Part shown: in pieces, positions 47,791-60,996 of the stretch | Layout of the letters: each line of letters begins with the position of its first letter | How positions within the stretch are numbered: the stretch's first letter is position 1 | Source: Bombus terrestris | Lineage: Eukaryota > Arthropoda > Insecta > Hymenoptera > Apidae | Direction of reading: 5' to 3' | Length of the DNA stretch: 64,000 bases | Assembly (NCBI RefSeq): GCF_910591885.1 | Contig: NC_063271.1 | Coordinates: 20,413,334 to 20,477,333 of the forward strand | The notes under the pieces: model-generated | Seen by the model: the letters and a program-made list of their open reading frames with translations, nothing else | The model's database searches: none | What the model was told of the DNA's origin: nothing | Program-made: the position numbers and the translations under genes

Positions 47791-50700
47791 ATATAACGTA
47801 TATCGCTATATACTATTACTATATAACGTATAACGATATATACTACTACGTATTAACGTATAACGTTATATACTATTACGTAATAGCGTATAACGTTATA
47901 TAGTATTACCATATCACGTATAACGTTGTATATTATTACGTACTAACGTATAACGTTATATACTATTACTATATAACGTATAACGTTATATACTATTACT
48001 ATATAACGTATAACGTTATATACTATTACGTAATAACGTATAACGTTATATAGTATTGCCATATCACGTATAACGTTGTATATTATTACGTACTAACGTA
48101 TAACGTTATATACTATTACTATATAACGTATAACGTTATACACTATTACTATATAACGTATAACGTTATATACTATTACTATATAACGTATAACGTTATA
48201 CACTATTACTATATAACGTATAACGTTATATACTATTACTATATAACGTATAACGTTATGTACTATTACTATATAACGTATATCGTTATATACTATTACT
48301 ATATAACGTATAACGATATATACTATTACGTATTAACGTATAACGTTATATACTATTACGTAATAGCGTATAACGTTATATAGTATTACCATATCACGTA
48401 TAACGTTGTATATTATTACGTACTAACGTATAACGTTATATAGTATTACCATATCACGTGTAACGTTGTATATTATTACGTACTAACGTATAACGTTATA
48501 TAGTATTACCATATCACGTATAACGTTGTATAGTATTACGTAATAACGTATAACGTTATATACTATTACATAACAACGTATAACGTTATATAGTATTGCC
48601 ATATCACGTATAACGTTGTATATTATTACGTACTAACGTATAACGTTATATACTATTACTATATAACGTATAACGTTATATACTATTACGATATAACATA
48701 TAACGTTATATACTATTACTATATAACGTATAACGTTATATACTATTACTATATAACGTATAACGTTATATACTATTACTATATAACGCATAACGTTATA
48801 TAATATTACTATATAACGTATAACGTTATATACTATTACTATATAACGTATAACGATATATACTATTACGTATTAACGTATAACGTTATATACTATTACT
48901 ATATAACGCATAACGTTATATAATATTACTATATAACGTATAACGTTATATACAATTACTATATAACGTATAACGTTATATACTATTACTATTTAACGTA
49001 TAACGTTGTATAGTATTACCATATAACGTATAACGTTATATACTATTACGATATAACGTATATCGCTATATACTATTACTATATAACGTATAACGATATA
49101 TACTATTACGTATTAACGTATAACGTTATATACTATTACTATATGACGCATAACGTTATATAATATTACTATATAACGTATAACGTTATATACTATAACT
49201 ATATAACGTATAACGTTATATACTATTACTATATAGCGTATAACGATATATACTATTCCGTATTAACGTATAACGTTATATACTATTACGTAATAGCGTA
49301 TAACGTTATATAGTATTAAAATATCACGTATAACGTTGTATATTATTACGTACTAACGTATAACGTTATATACTATTACTATATAACGCATAACGTTATA
49401 TAATACTACTATATAACGTATAACGTTATATACTATTACTATATAACGTATAACGTTATATACTATTACTATATAACGTATAACGTTATATACTATTACT
49501 ATATAACGTATAACGTTATATACTATTACTATATAACGTATAACGTTATATACTATTACTATATAACGTATAACGTTATATACTATTACTATATAACGTA
49601 TAACGTTATATAGTATTGCCATATCACGTATAACGTTGTATATTATTACGTACTAACGTATAACGTTATATACTATTACTATATAACGTATAACGTTATA
49701 TACTATTACTATATAACGCATAACGTTATATAATATTACTATATAACGTATAACGTTATATACTATTACTATATAACGTATAACGTTATATACTATTACT
49801 ATATAACGTATATCGCTATATACTATTACTATATAACGTATAACGATATATACTACTACGTATTAACGTATAACGTTATATACTATTACGTAATAGCGTA
49901 TAACGTTATATAGTATTACCATATCACGTATAACGTTGTATATTATTACGTACTAACGTATAACGTTATATACTATTACTATATAACGTATAACGTTATA
50001 TACTATTACTATATAACGTATAACGTTATATACTATTACGTAATAACGTATAACGTTATATAGTATTGCCATATCACGTATAACGTTGTATATTATTACG
50101 TACTAACGTATAACGTTATATACTATTACTATATAACGTATAACGTTATACACTATTACTATATAACGTATAACGTTATAGACTATTACTATATAACGTA
50201 TAACGTTATACACTATTACTATATAACGTATAACGCTATATACTATTGCTACATAACGTATAACGTTATATACTATTACTATATAACGCATAACGTTATA
50301 TAATATTACTATATAACGTATAACGTTATATACTATTACTATATAACGTATAACGTTATGTACTATTACTATATAACGTATATCGTTATATACTATTACT
50401 ATATAACGTATAACGATATATACTATTACGTAGTAACGTATAACGTTATATACTATTACGTAATAGCGTATAACGTTATATAGTATTACCATATCACGTA
50501 TAACGTTGTATATTATTACGTACTAACGTATAACGTTATATAGTATTACCATATCACGTGTAACGTTGTATATTATTACGTACTAACGTATAACGTTATA
50601 TAGTATTACCATATCACGTATAACGTTGTATAGTATTACGTAATAACGTATAACGTTATATACTATTACATAACAACGTATAACGTTATATAGTATTGCC

Positions 50701-50880
50701 ATATCACGTATAACGTTGTATATTATTACGTACTAACGTATAACGTTATATACTATTACTATATAACGTATAACGTTATATACTATTACGATATAACATA
50801 TAACGTTATATACTATTACTATATAACGTATAACGTTATATACTATTACTATATAACGTATAACGTTATATACTATTACT
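47791..50880 (+). repeat. About 1-kb block duplicated at 2,010-bp spacing
   Basis: The block that starts with TATCGCTATA followed by CTACTACG occurs at 17,161 in copy 1 and 32,761 in copy 2, but twice in copy 3, at 47,791 and 49,801. The second copy has about four extra monomers near 50,160-50,310, with rare variants (GACTATTACT at 50,181, CTATTGCT at 50,243). The doubling brings the 33,751-type extension (48,781-49,800) between the two copies. This looks like unequal exchange inside supra-HOR copy 3. Confidence 0.75.
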
Positions 50881-51429
50881 ATATAACGCATAACGTTATA
50901 TAATATTACTATATAACGTATAACGTTATATACTATTACTATATAACGTATAACGTTATATACTATTACTATATAACGTATAACGTTATATACTGTTACT
51001 ATATAACGTATAACGTTATATACTATTACTATATAACGTATAACGTTATATACTATTACTATATAACGTATAACGTTATATACTATTACTATATAACGTA
51101 TAACGATATATACTATTACTATATAACGTATAACGATATATACTATTACATATTAACGTATAACGTTATATACTATTACGTAATAGCGTATAACGTTATA
51201 TAGTATTACCGTATCACGTATAACGTTGTATATTATTACGTACTAACGTATAACGTTATATAGTACTACCATATCACGTATAACGTTGTATACTATTACG
51301 TAATAACGTATAACGTTATATACTATTACGTAATAACGTATAGCGTTATATAGTATTGCCATATCACGTATAACGTTGTATATTATTACGTACTAACGTA
51401 TAACGTTATATACTATTACTATATAACGT

Positions 51430-52070
51430 ATAACGTTATATACTATTACGATATAACGTATAACGTTATATACTGTTACTATATAACGTATAACGTTATG
51501 TACTATTACTATATAACGTATAACGTTATATACTATTACTATATAACGTATAACGTTATATACTATTACTATTTAACGTATAACGTTGTATAGTATTACC
51601 ATATAACGTATAACGTTATATACTATTACTATATAACGTATATCGCTATATACTATTACTATATAACGCATAACGTTATATACTATTACTATATAACGCA
51701 TAACGTTATATAATATTACTATATAACGTATAACGTTATATACTATTACTATATAACGTATAACGTTATGTACTATTACTATATAACGTATAACGTTATA
51801 TACTATTACTATATAACGTATAACGTTATATACTATTACTATTTAACGTATAACGTTGTATAGTATTACCATATAACGTATAACGTTATATACTATTACT
51901 ATATAACGTATATCGCTATATACTATTACTATATAACGTATAACGATATATACTATTACTATTTAACGTATAACGATATATACTATTACGTATTAACGTA
52001 TAACGTTATATACTATTACGTAATAACGTATAACGTTATATAGTATTGCCATATCACGTATAACGTTGTA
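51430..52070 (+). repeat. Transition between supra-HOR and short-HOR domains
   Basis: Correspondence with copy 1 (offset 35,190) ends near 51,430. The next 640 bp is still in 30-bp register and mixes GCA-type, TATCGC-type and ATTTAACG monomers in an order not seen upstream, including two ATTTAACG-TTGTATAG pairs at 51,571 and 51,841. No gene or non-satellite sequence is present. Confidence 0.7.
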
Positions 52071-52080
52071 TATTATACGT
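52071..52080 (+). other. First 1-bp register slip
   Basis: TATTATACG replaces the usual TATTATTACG after an ACGTTGTA box, losing one T. This is the first departure from strict 30-bp spacing in the window, and all later monomers are shifted by one base. Confidence 0.9.
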
Positions 52081-52730
52081 ACTAACGTATAACGTTATAT
52101 ACTATTACGTAATAACGTATAACGTTATATAGTATTGCCATATCACGTATAACGTTGTATATTATTACGTACTAACGTATAACGTTATATACTATTACTA
52201 TATAACATATACCGTTATGTAGTATTACTATATAACGTATAACGTTCTATACTATTACTATATAACGTATAACGTTATATACTATTACTATATAACGTAT
52301 AACGTTATATACTATTACTATATAACGTATAACGTTATATACTATTACTATATAACGTATAACGTTATATACTATTACTATATAACGTATAACGTTATAT
52401 ACTATTACTATGTAACGTATAACGATATATACTATTACGTATTAACGTATAACGTTATATACTATTACTATATAACGCATAACGTTATATAATATTACTA
52501 TATAACGTATAACGTTATATACTATTACTATATAACGTATAACGTTATATACTATTACTATATAACGTATAACGTTGTATAGTATTACCATATAACGTAT
52601 AACGTTATATACTATTACGTACTAACGTATAACGTTATATACTATTACTATATAACGTATATCGCTATATACTATTACTATATAACGTATAACGATATAT
52701 ACTATTACGTATTAACGTATAACGTTATAT

Positions 52731-52740
52731 AGTAATAGTA
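52731..52740 (-). repeat. Inverted L7 spacer in the 3' domain
   Basis: The spacer at 52,732-52,738 is GTAATAG, followed by a TATAGCGCAT variant. The related site near 55,791 has the forward spacer CTATTAT, so this is an independent flip outside the ATTCCG-TACTATCG context. Confidence 0.8.
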
Positions 52741-53779
52741 TATAGCGCATAACGTTATATAATATTACTATATAACGTATAACGTTATATACTATTACTA
52801 TATAACGTATAACGTTATATACTATTACTATATAACGTATAACGTTATATACTATTACTATATAACGTATAACGATATATACTATTCCGTATTAACGTAT
52901 AACGTTATATACTATTACGTAATAGCGTATAACGTTATATAGTATTACCATATCACGTGTAACGTTGTATATTATTACGTACTTACGTATAACGTTATAT
53001 AGTATTACCATATCACGTATAACGTTGTATACTAATACGTAATAACGTATAACGTTATATACTATTACGTAATAACGTATAACGTTATATAGTATTGCCA
53101 TATCACGTATAACGTTGTATATTATTACGTACCAGCGTATAACGTTATATACTATTACTATATAACGTATAACGTTATATACTATTACTATATAACGTAT
53201 ATCGCTATATACTATTACTATATAACGTATAACGATATATACTATTACGTATTAACGTATAACGTTATATACTATTACGTAATAGCGTATAACGTTATAT
53301 AGTATTACCATATCACGTATAACGTTGTATATTATTACGTACTGACGTATAACGTTATATAGTATTACCATATCACGTGTAACGTTGTATATTATTACGT
53401 ACTAACGTATAACGTTATATAGTATTACCATATCACGTATAACGTTGTATAGTATTACGTAATAACGTATAACGTTATATACTATTACGTAATAACGTAT
53501 AACGTTATATAGTATTGCCATATCACGTATAACGTTGTATATTATTACGTACTAACGTATAACGTTATATACTATTACTATATAACGTATAACGTTATAT
53601 ACTATTACTATATAACGTATAACGTTATATACTATTACTATATAACGTATAACGATATATACTATTACGTATTAACGTATAACGTTATATACTATTACTA
53701 TATAACGTATAACGTTATATACTATTACGTAATAACGTATAACGTTATATCGTATTGCCATATCACGTATAACGTTGTA

Positions 53780-53789
53780 TATTATACGT
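53780..53789 (+). other. Second 1-bp register slip, duplicated copy
   Basis: The same TATTATACG appears in the same context (GTATTGCC CATATCACG monomer before, CTATTACGTAATAACG after), 1,709 bp after the first. It is a duplicate of one event rather than a new deletion. Confidence 0.9.
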
Positions 53790-55128
53790 ACTAACGTATA
53801 ACGTTATATACTATTACGTAATAACGTATAACGTTATATAGTATTGCCATATCACGTATAACGTTGTATATTATTACGTACTAACGTATAACGTTATATA
53901 CTATTACTATATAACGTATACCGTTATATAGTATTACTATATAACGTATAACGTTATATACTATTACTATATAACGTATAACGTTATATACTATTACTAT
54001 ATAACGTATAAAGTTATATACTATTACTATGTAACGTATAACGATATATACTATTACGTATTAACGTATAACGTTATATACTATTACTATATAACGCATA
54101 ACGTTATATAATATTACTATATAACGTATAACGTTATATACTATTACTATATAACGTATAACGTTATATACTATTACTATATAACGTATAACGTTATATA
54201 CTATTACTATATAACGTATAACGATATATACTATTCCGTATTAACGTATAACGTTATATACTATTACGTAATAGCGTATAACGTTATATAGTATTACCAT
54301 ATCACGTGTAACGTTGTATATTATTACGTACTAACGTATAACGTTATATAGAATTACCATATCACGTATAACGTTGTATACTAATACGTAATAACGTATA
54401 ACGTTATATACTATTACGTAATAACGTATAACGTTATATAGTATTGCCATATCACGTATAACGTTGTATATTATTACGTACCAGCGTATAACGTTATATA
54501 CTATTACTATATAACGTATAACGTTATATACTATTACTATATAACGTATATCGCTATATACTATTACTATATAACGTATAACGATATATACTATTACGTA
54601 TTAACGTATAACGTTATATACTATTACGTAATAGCGTATAACGTTATATAGTATTACCATATCACGTATAACGTTGTATATTATTACGTACTAACGTATA
54701 ACGTTATATAGTATTACCATATCACGTGTAACGTTGTATATTATTACTTACTAACGTATAACGTTATATAGTATTACCATATCACGTATAACGTTGTATA
54801 GTATTACGTAATAACGTATAACGTTATATACTATTACGTAATAACGTATAACGTTATATAGTATTGCCATATCACGTATAACGTTGTATATTATTACGTA
54901 CTAACGTATAACGTTATATACTATTACTATATAACGTATAACGTTATATACTATTACTATATAACGTATAACGTTATATACTATTACTATATAACGTATA
55001 ACGATATATACTATTACGTATTAACGTATAACGTTATATACTATTACTATATAACGTATAACGTTATATACTATTACGTAATAACGTATAACGTTATATA
55101 GTATTGCCATATCACGTATAACGTTGTA

Positions 55129-55138
55129 TATTATACGT
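55129..55138 (+). other. Third 1-bp register slip, duplicated copy
   Basis: The same deletion and context recur 1,349 bp after the second. The spacings 1,709 and 1,349 are both one less than a multiple of 30, as expected for a HOR unit containing one deletion. Confidence 0.9.
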
Positions 55139-55940
55139 ACTAACGTATAACGTTATATACTATTACGTAATAACGTATAACGTTATATAGTATTGCCATA
55201 TCACGTATAACGTTGTATATTATTACGTACTAACGTATAACGTTATATACTATTACTATATAACGTATACCGTTATATAGTATTACTATATAACGTATAA
55301 CGTTCTATACTATTACTATATAACGCATAACGTTATATAATATTACTATATAACGTATAACGTTATATACTATTACTATATAACGTATAACGTTATATAC
55401 TATTACTATATAACGTATAACGTTATATACTATTACTATATAACGTATAACGTTATATACTATTACTATGTAACGTATAATGATATATACTATTACGTAT
55501 TAACGTATAACGTTATATACTATTACTATATAACGCATAACGTTATATAATATTACTATATAACGTATAACGTTATATACTATTACTATATAACGTATAA
55601 CGTTATATACTATTACTATATAACGTATAACGTTGTATAGTATTACCATATAACGTATAACGTTATATACTATTACGTACTAACGTATAACGTTATATAC
55701 TATTACTATATAACGTATATCGCTATATACTATTACTATATAACGTATAACGATATATACTATTACGTATTAACGTATAACGTTATATACTATTATTATA
55801 TAACGCATAACGTTATATAATATTACTATATAACGTATAACGTTATATACTATTACTATATAACGTATAACGTTATATACTATTACTATATAACGTATAA
55901 CGTTATATACTATTACTATATAACGTATAACGATATATAC

Positions 55941-58528
55941 TATTCCGTATTAACGTATAACGTTATATACTATTACGTAATAGCGTATAACGTTATATAG
56001 TATTACCATATCACGTGTAACGTTGTATATTATTACGTACTAACGTATAACGTTATATAGTATTACCATATCACGTATAACGTTGTATACTAATACGTAA
56101 TAACGTCTAACGTTATATACTATTACGTAATAACGTATAACGTTATATAGTATTGCCATATCACGTATAACGTTGTATATTATTACGTACCAGCGTATAA
56201 CGTTATATACTATTACTACATAACGTATAACGTTATATACTATTACTATATAACGTATATCGCTATATACTATTACTATATAACGTATAAATATATATAC
56301 TATTACGTATTAACGTATAACGTTATATACTATTACGTAATAGCGTATAACGTTATATAGTATTACCATATCACGTATAACGTTGTATATTATTACGCAC
56401 TAACGTATAACGTTATATAGTATTACCATATCACGTGTAACGTTGTATATTATTACGTACTAACGTATAACGTTATATAGTATTACCATATCACGTATAA
56501 CGTTGTATAGTATTACGTAATAACGTATAACGTTATATACTATTACGTAATAACGTATAACGTTATATAGTATTGCCATATCACGTATAACGTTGTATAT
56601 TATTACGTACTAACGTATAACGTTATATACTATTACTATATAACGTATAACGTTATATACTATTAAGATATAACATATAACGTTACATACTATTACTATA
56701 TAACGTATAACGTTATATACTATTACTATATAACGTATAACGTTATATACTATTACGTATTAACGTATAACGTTATATACTATTACTATATAACGTATAA
56801 CATTATATACCATTACTATATAACGTATAACGTTATATACTATTACTATATAACGTATAACGTTATATACTATTACTATATAACGCATAACGTTATATAC
56901 TATTACTATATAACGTATAACGTTATATACTATTACTATATAACGTATAACGTTATATACTATTACTATATAGCGTATAACGTTATATACTATTACTATA
57001 TAACGTATAACGATATATACTATTACTATATAACGTATAACGATATATACTATTACGTAATAGCGTATAACGTTATATAGTATTACCATATCACGTATAA
57101 CGTTGTATATTATTACGTACTAACGTATAACGTTATATAGTACTACCATATCACGTATAACGTTGTATACTATTACGTAATAACGTATAACGTTATATAC
57201 TATTACGTAATAACGTATAACGTTATATAGTATTGCCATATCACGTATAACGTTGTATATTATTACGTACTAACGTATAACGTTATATACTATTACTATA
57301 TAACGTATACCGTTATATAGTATTACTATATAGCGTATAACGTTATATACTATTACTATATAACGTATAACGATATATACTATTACTATATAACGTATAA
57401 CGATATATACTATTACGTAATAGCGTATAACGTTATATAGTATTGCCATATCACGTATAACGTTGTATATTATTACGTACTAACGTATAACGTTATATAC
57501 TATTACTATATAACGTATACCGTTATATAGTATTACTATATAACGTATAACGTTCCATACTATTACTATATAACGCATAACGTTATATAATATTACTATA
57601 TAACGTATAACGTTATATACTATTACTATATAACGTATAACGTTATATACTATTACTATATAACGTATAACGTTATATACTATTACTATATAACGTATTA
57701 ACGTATAACGTTATATACTATTACTATATAACGTATAACGTTATATACTATTACTATATAACGTATAACGATATATACTATTACGTATTAACGTATAACG
57801 TTATATACTATTACTATATAACGCATAACGTTATATAATATTACTATATAACGTATAACGTTATATACTATTACTATATAACGTATAACGTTATATACTA
57901 TTACTATTTAACGTATAACGTTGTATAGTATTACCATATAACGTATAACGTTATATACTATTACTATATAACGTATATCGCTATATACTATTACTATATA
58001 ACGTATAACGATATATACTATTACGTATTAACGTATAACGTTATATACTATTACTATATAACGCATAACGTTATATAATATTACTATATAACGTATAACG
58101 TTATATACTATTACTATATAACGCATAACGTTATATAATATTACTATATAACGTATAACGTTATATACTATTACTATATAACGTATAACGTTATATACTA
58201 TTACTATATAACGTATAACGTTATATAGTATTACCATATAACGTATAACGTTATATACTATTACGTACTAACGTATAACGTTATATACTATTACTATATA
58301 ACGTATATCGCTATATACTATTACTATATAACGTATAACGATATATACTATTACGTATTAACGTATAACGTTATATACTATTACTATATAACGCATAACG
58401 TTATATAATATTACTATATAACGTATAACGTTATATACTATTACTATATAACGTATAACGTTATATACTATTACTATATAACGTATAACGTTATATACTA
58501 TTACTATATAACGTATAACGATATATAC
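55941..58528 (+). repeat. 2.5-kb HOR unit 1 (2,588 bp)
   Basis: Bounded by the TATTCCGTAT markers at 55,941 and 58,529. It contains the ordered variants GTGTAACG, CTAATACGTAATAACGTCTAACG, CCAGCG, CTACATAACG, the CpG-less TAAATATATA (56,289), TTACGCAC, the CATTATATACCATT monomer (56,801), two TACCGTTATA monomers and the 8-bp insertion at 57,698. This unit is four monomers longer than unit 2 just after the insertion. Confidence 0.9.
57698..57705 (+). other. 8-bp register insertion TTAACGTA (unit 1)
   Basis: A consensus linker TTACTATATAACGTA is followed by TTAACGTATAACG, giving a 38-bp monomer. The join equals the left part of a consensus monomer fused at ACGTA to the right part of a B-type monomer (TTACGTATTAACG). 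An exchange between ACGTA motifs that are 8 bp out of register gives exactly this product. Confidence 0.9.
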
Positions 58529-60996
58529 TATTCCGTATTAACGTATAACGTTATATACTATTACGTAATAGCGTATAACGTTATATAGTATTACCATATC
58601 ACGTGTAACGTTGTATATTATTACGTACTAACGTATAACGTTATATAGTATTACCATATCACGTATAACGTTGTATACTAATACGTAATAACGTCTAACG
58701 TTATATACTATTACGTAATAACGTATAACGTTATATAGTATTGCCATATCACGTATAACGTTGTATATTATTACGTACCAGCGTATAACGTTATATACTA
58801 TTACTACATAACGTATAACGTTATATACTATTACTATATAACGTATATCGCTATATACTATTACTATATAACGTATAAATAGATATACTATTACGTATTA
58901 ACGTATAACGTTATATACTATTACGTAATAGCGTATAACGTTATATAGTATTACCATATCACGTATAACGTTGTATATTATTACGCACTAACGTATAACG
59001 TTATATAGTATTACCATATCACGTGTAACGTTGTATATTATTACGTACTAACGTATAACGTTATATAGTATTACCATATCACGTATAACGTTGTATAGTA
59101 TTACGTAATAACGTATAACGTTATATACTATTACGTAATAACGTATAACGTTATATAGTATTGCCATATCACGTATAACGTTGTATATTATTACGTACTA
59201 ACGTATAACGTTATATACTATTACTATATAACGTATAACGTTATATACTATTACGATATAACATATAACGTTACATACTATTACTATATAACGTATAACG
59301 TTATATACTATTACTATATAACGTATAACGTTATATACTATTACGTATTAACGTATAACGTTATATACTATTACTATATAACGTATAACATTATATACCA
59401 TTACTATATAACGTATAACGTTATATACTATTACTATATAACGTATAACGTTATATACTATTACTATATAACGCATAACGTTATATACTATTACTATATA
59501 ACGTATAACGTTATATACTATTACTATATAACGTATAACGTTATATACTATTACTATATAGCGTATAACGTTATATACTATTACTATATAACGTATAACG
59601 ATATATACTATTACTATATAACGTATAACGATATATACTATTACGTAATAGCGTATAACGTTATATAGTATTACCATATCACGTATAACGTTGTATATTA
59701 TTACGTACTAACGTATAACGTTATATAGTACTACCATATCACGTATAACGTTGTATACTATTACGTAATAACGTATAACGTTATATACTATTACGTAATA
59801 ACGTATAACGTTATATAGTATTGCCATATCACGTATAACGTTGTATATTATTACGTACTAACGTATAACATTATATACTATTACTATATAACGTATACCG
59901 TTATATAGTATTACTATATAGAGTATAACGTTATATACTATTACTATATAACGTATAACGATATATACTATTACTATATAACGTATAACGATATATACTA
60001 TTACGTAATAGCGTATAACGTTATATAGTATTGCCATATCACGTATAACGTTGTATATTATTACGTACTAACGTATAACGTTATATACTATTACTATATA
60101 ACGTATACCGTTATATAGTATTACTATATAACGTATAACGTTCCATACTATTACTATATAACGCATAACGTTATATAATATTACTATATAACGTATAACG
60201 TTATATACTATTACTATATAACGTATAACGTTATATACTATTACTATATAACGTATAACGTTATATACTATTACTATATAACGTATTAACGTATAACGTT
60301 ATATACTATTACTATATAACGTATAACGTTATATACTATTACTATATAACGTATAACGTTATATACTATTACTATTTAACGTATAACGTTGTATAGTATT
60401 ACCATATAACGTATAACGTTATATACTATTACTATATAACGTATATCGCTATATACTATTACTATATAACGTATAACGATATATACTATTACGTATTAAC
60501 GTATAACGTTATATACTATTACTATATAACGCATAACGTTATGTAATATTACTATATAACGTATAACGTTATATACTATTACTATATAACGCATAACGTT
60601 ATATAATATTACTATATAACGTATAACGTTATATACTATTACTATATAACGTATAACGTTATATACTATTACTATATAACGTATAACGTTGTATAGTATT
60701 ACCATATAACGTATAACGTTATATACTATTACGTACTAACGTATAACGTTATATACTATTACTATATAACGTATATCGCTATATACTATTACTATATAAC
60801 GTATAACGATATATACTATTACGTATTAACGTATAACGTTATATACTATTACTATATAACGCATAACGTTATATAATATTACTATATAACGTATAACGTT
60901 ATATACTATTACTATATAACGTATAACGTTATATACTATTACTATATAACGTATAACGTTATATACTATTACTATATAACGTATAACGATATATAC
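58529..60996 (+). repeat. 2.5-kb HOR unit 2 (2,468 bp)
   Basis: Same order of markers as unit 1. Differences seen: TAAATAGATA at 58,877 instead of TAAATATATA; TATAGAGTATAACG at 59,917 instead of TATAGCG; CATTATATACT at 59,869. The four monomers after the insertion (GATATA, B-type, GCA-type, consensus) are missing here. Confidence 0.9.
60286..60293 (+). other. 8-bp register insertion TTAACGTA (unit 2)
   Basis: Identical join to that at 57,698, 2,588 bp later. It was inherited with the HOR unit. Confidence 0.9.

Larger units (their letters stand above)
34790..51430 (+). repeat. Supra-HOR copy 3, rearranged (about 16.6 kb)
   Basis: Blocks of copies 1 and 2 recur here with changed offsets. About 40,350-41,750 matches 25,500-26,900 (offset 14,850). 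About 43,650-45,150 matches 10,650-12,150 (offset 33,000). About 45,361-45,700 matches 14,701-15,040 (offset 30,660), and 48,781-49,680 matches 33,751-34,650 (offset 15,030). It differs by triplication of a 1,860-bp unit at its start, loss of about 2.3 kb corresponding to copy 1 about 12,150-14,700, and a second copy of the 47,791-48,780 block at 49,801 onward. From about 50,881 to 51,430 it matches 15,691-16,240 (offset 35,190). Confidence 0.75.
1..52075 (+). repeat. In-register satellite domain (no indels other than whole monomers)
   Basis: Across about 1,735 consecutive monomers the period is exactly 30 bp. Every line of 60 bases begins at the same monomer position up to line 52,021. Substitutions are frequent, and blocks of one to about 80 monomers have been gained or lost between related copies, but always in multiples of 30 bp. 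This contrasts with the domain that follows. In-register unequal exchange or conversion explains whole-monomer changes. The absence of single-base slips in an AT-rich repeat is less easily explained. Confidence 0.95.
52883..55940 (+). repeat. Two HOR units of 1,349 and 1,709 bp
   Basis: Measured between TATTCCGTAT markers at 52,883, 54,232 and 55,941. Both units share the CCAGCG variant (53,152, 54,481), the GTGTAACG-TTGTATATT series, the CTAATACG variant (53,031, 54,380) and the 1-bp slip. The first unit lacks about 12 monomers that the second has, mainly the GCA, TATCGC and B-type monomers about 55,500-55,850. Confidence 0.8.
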
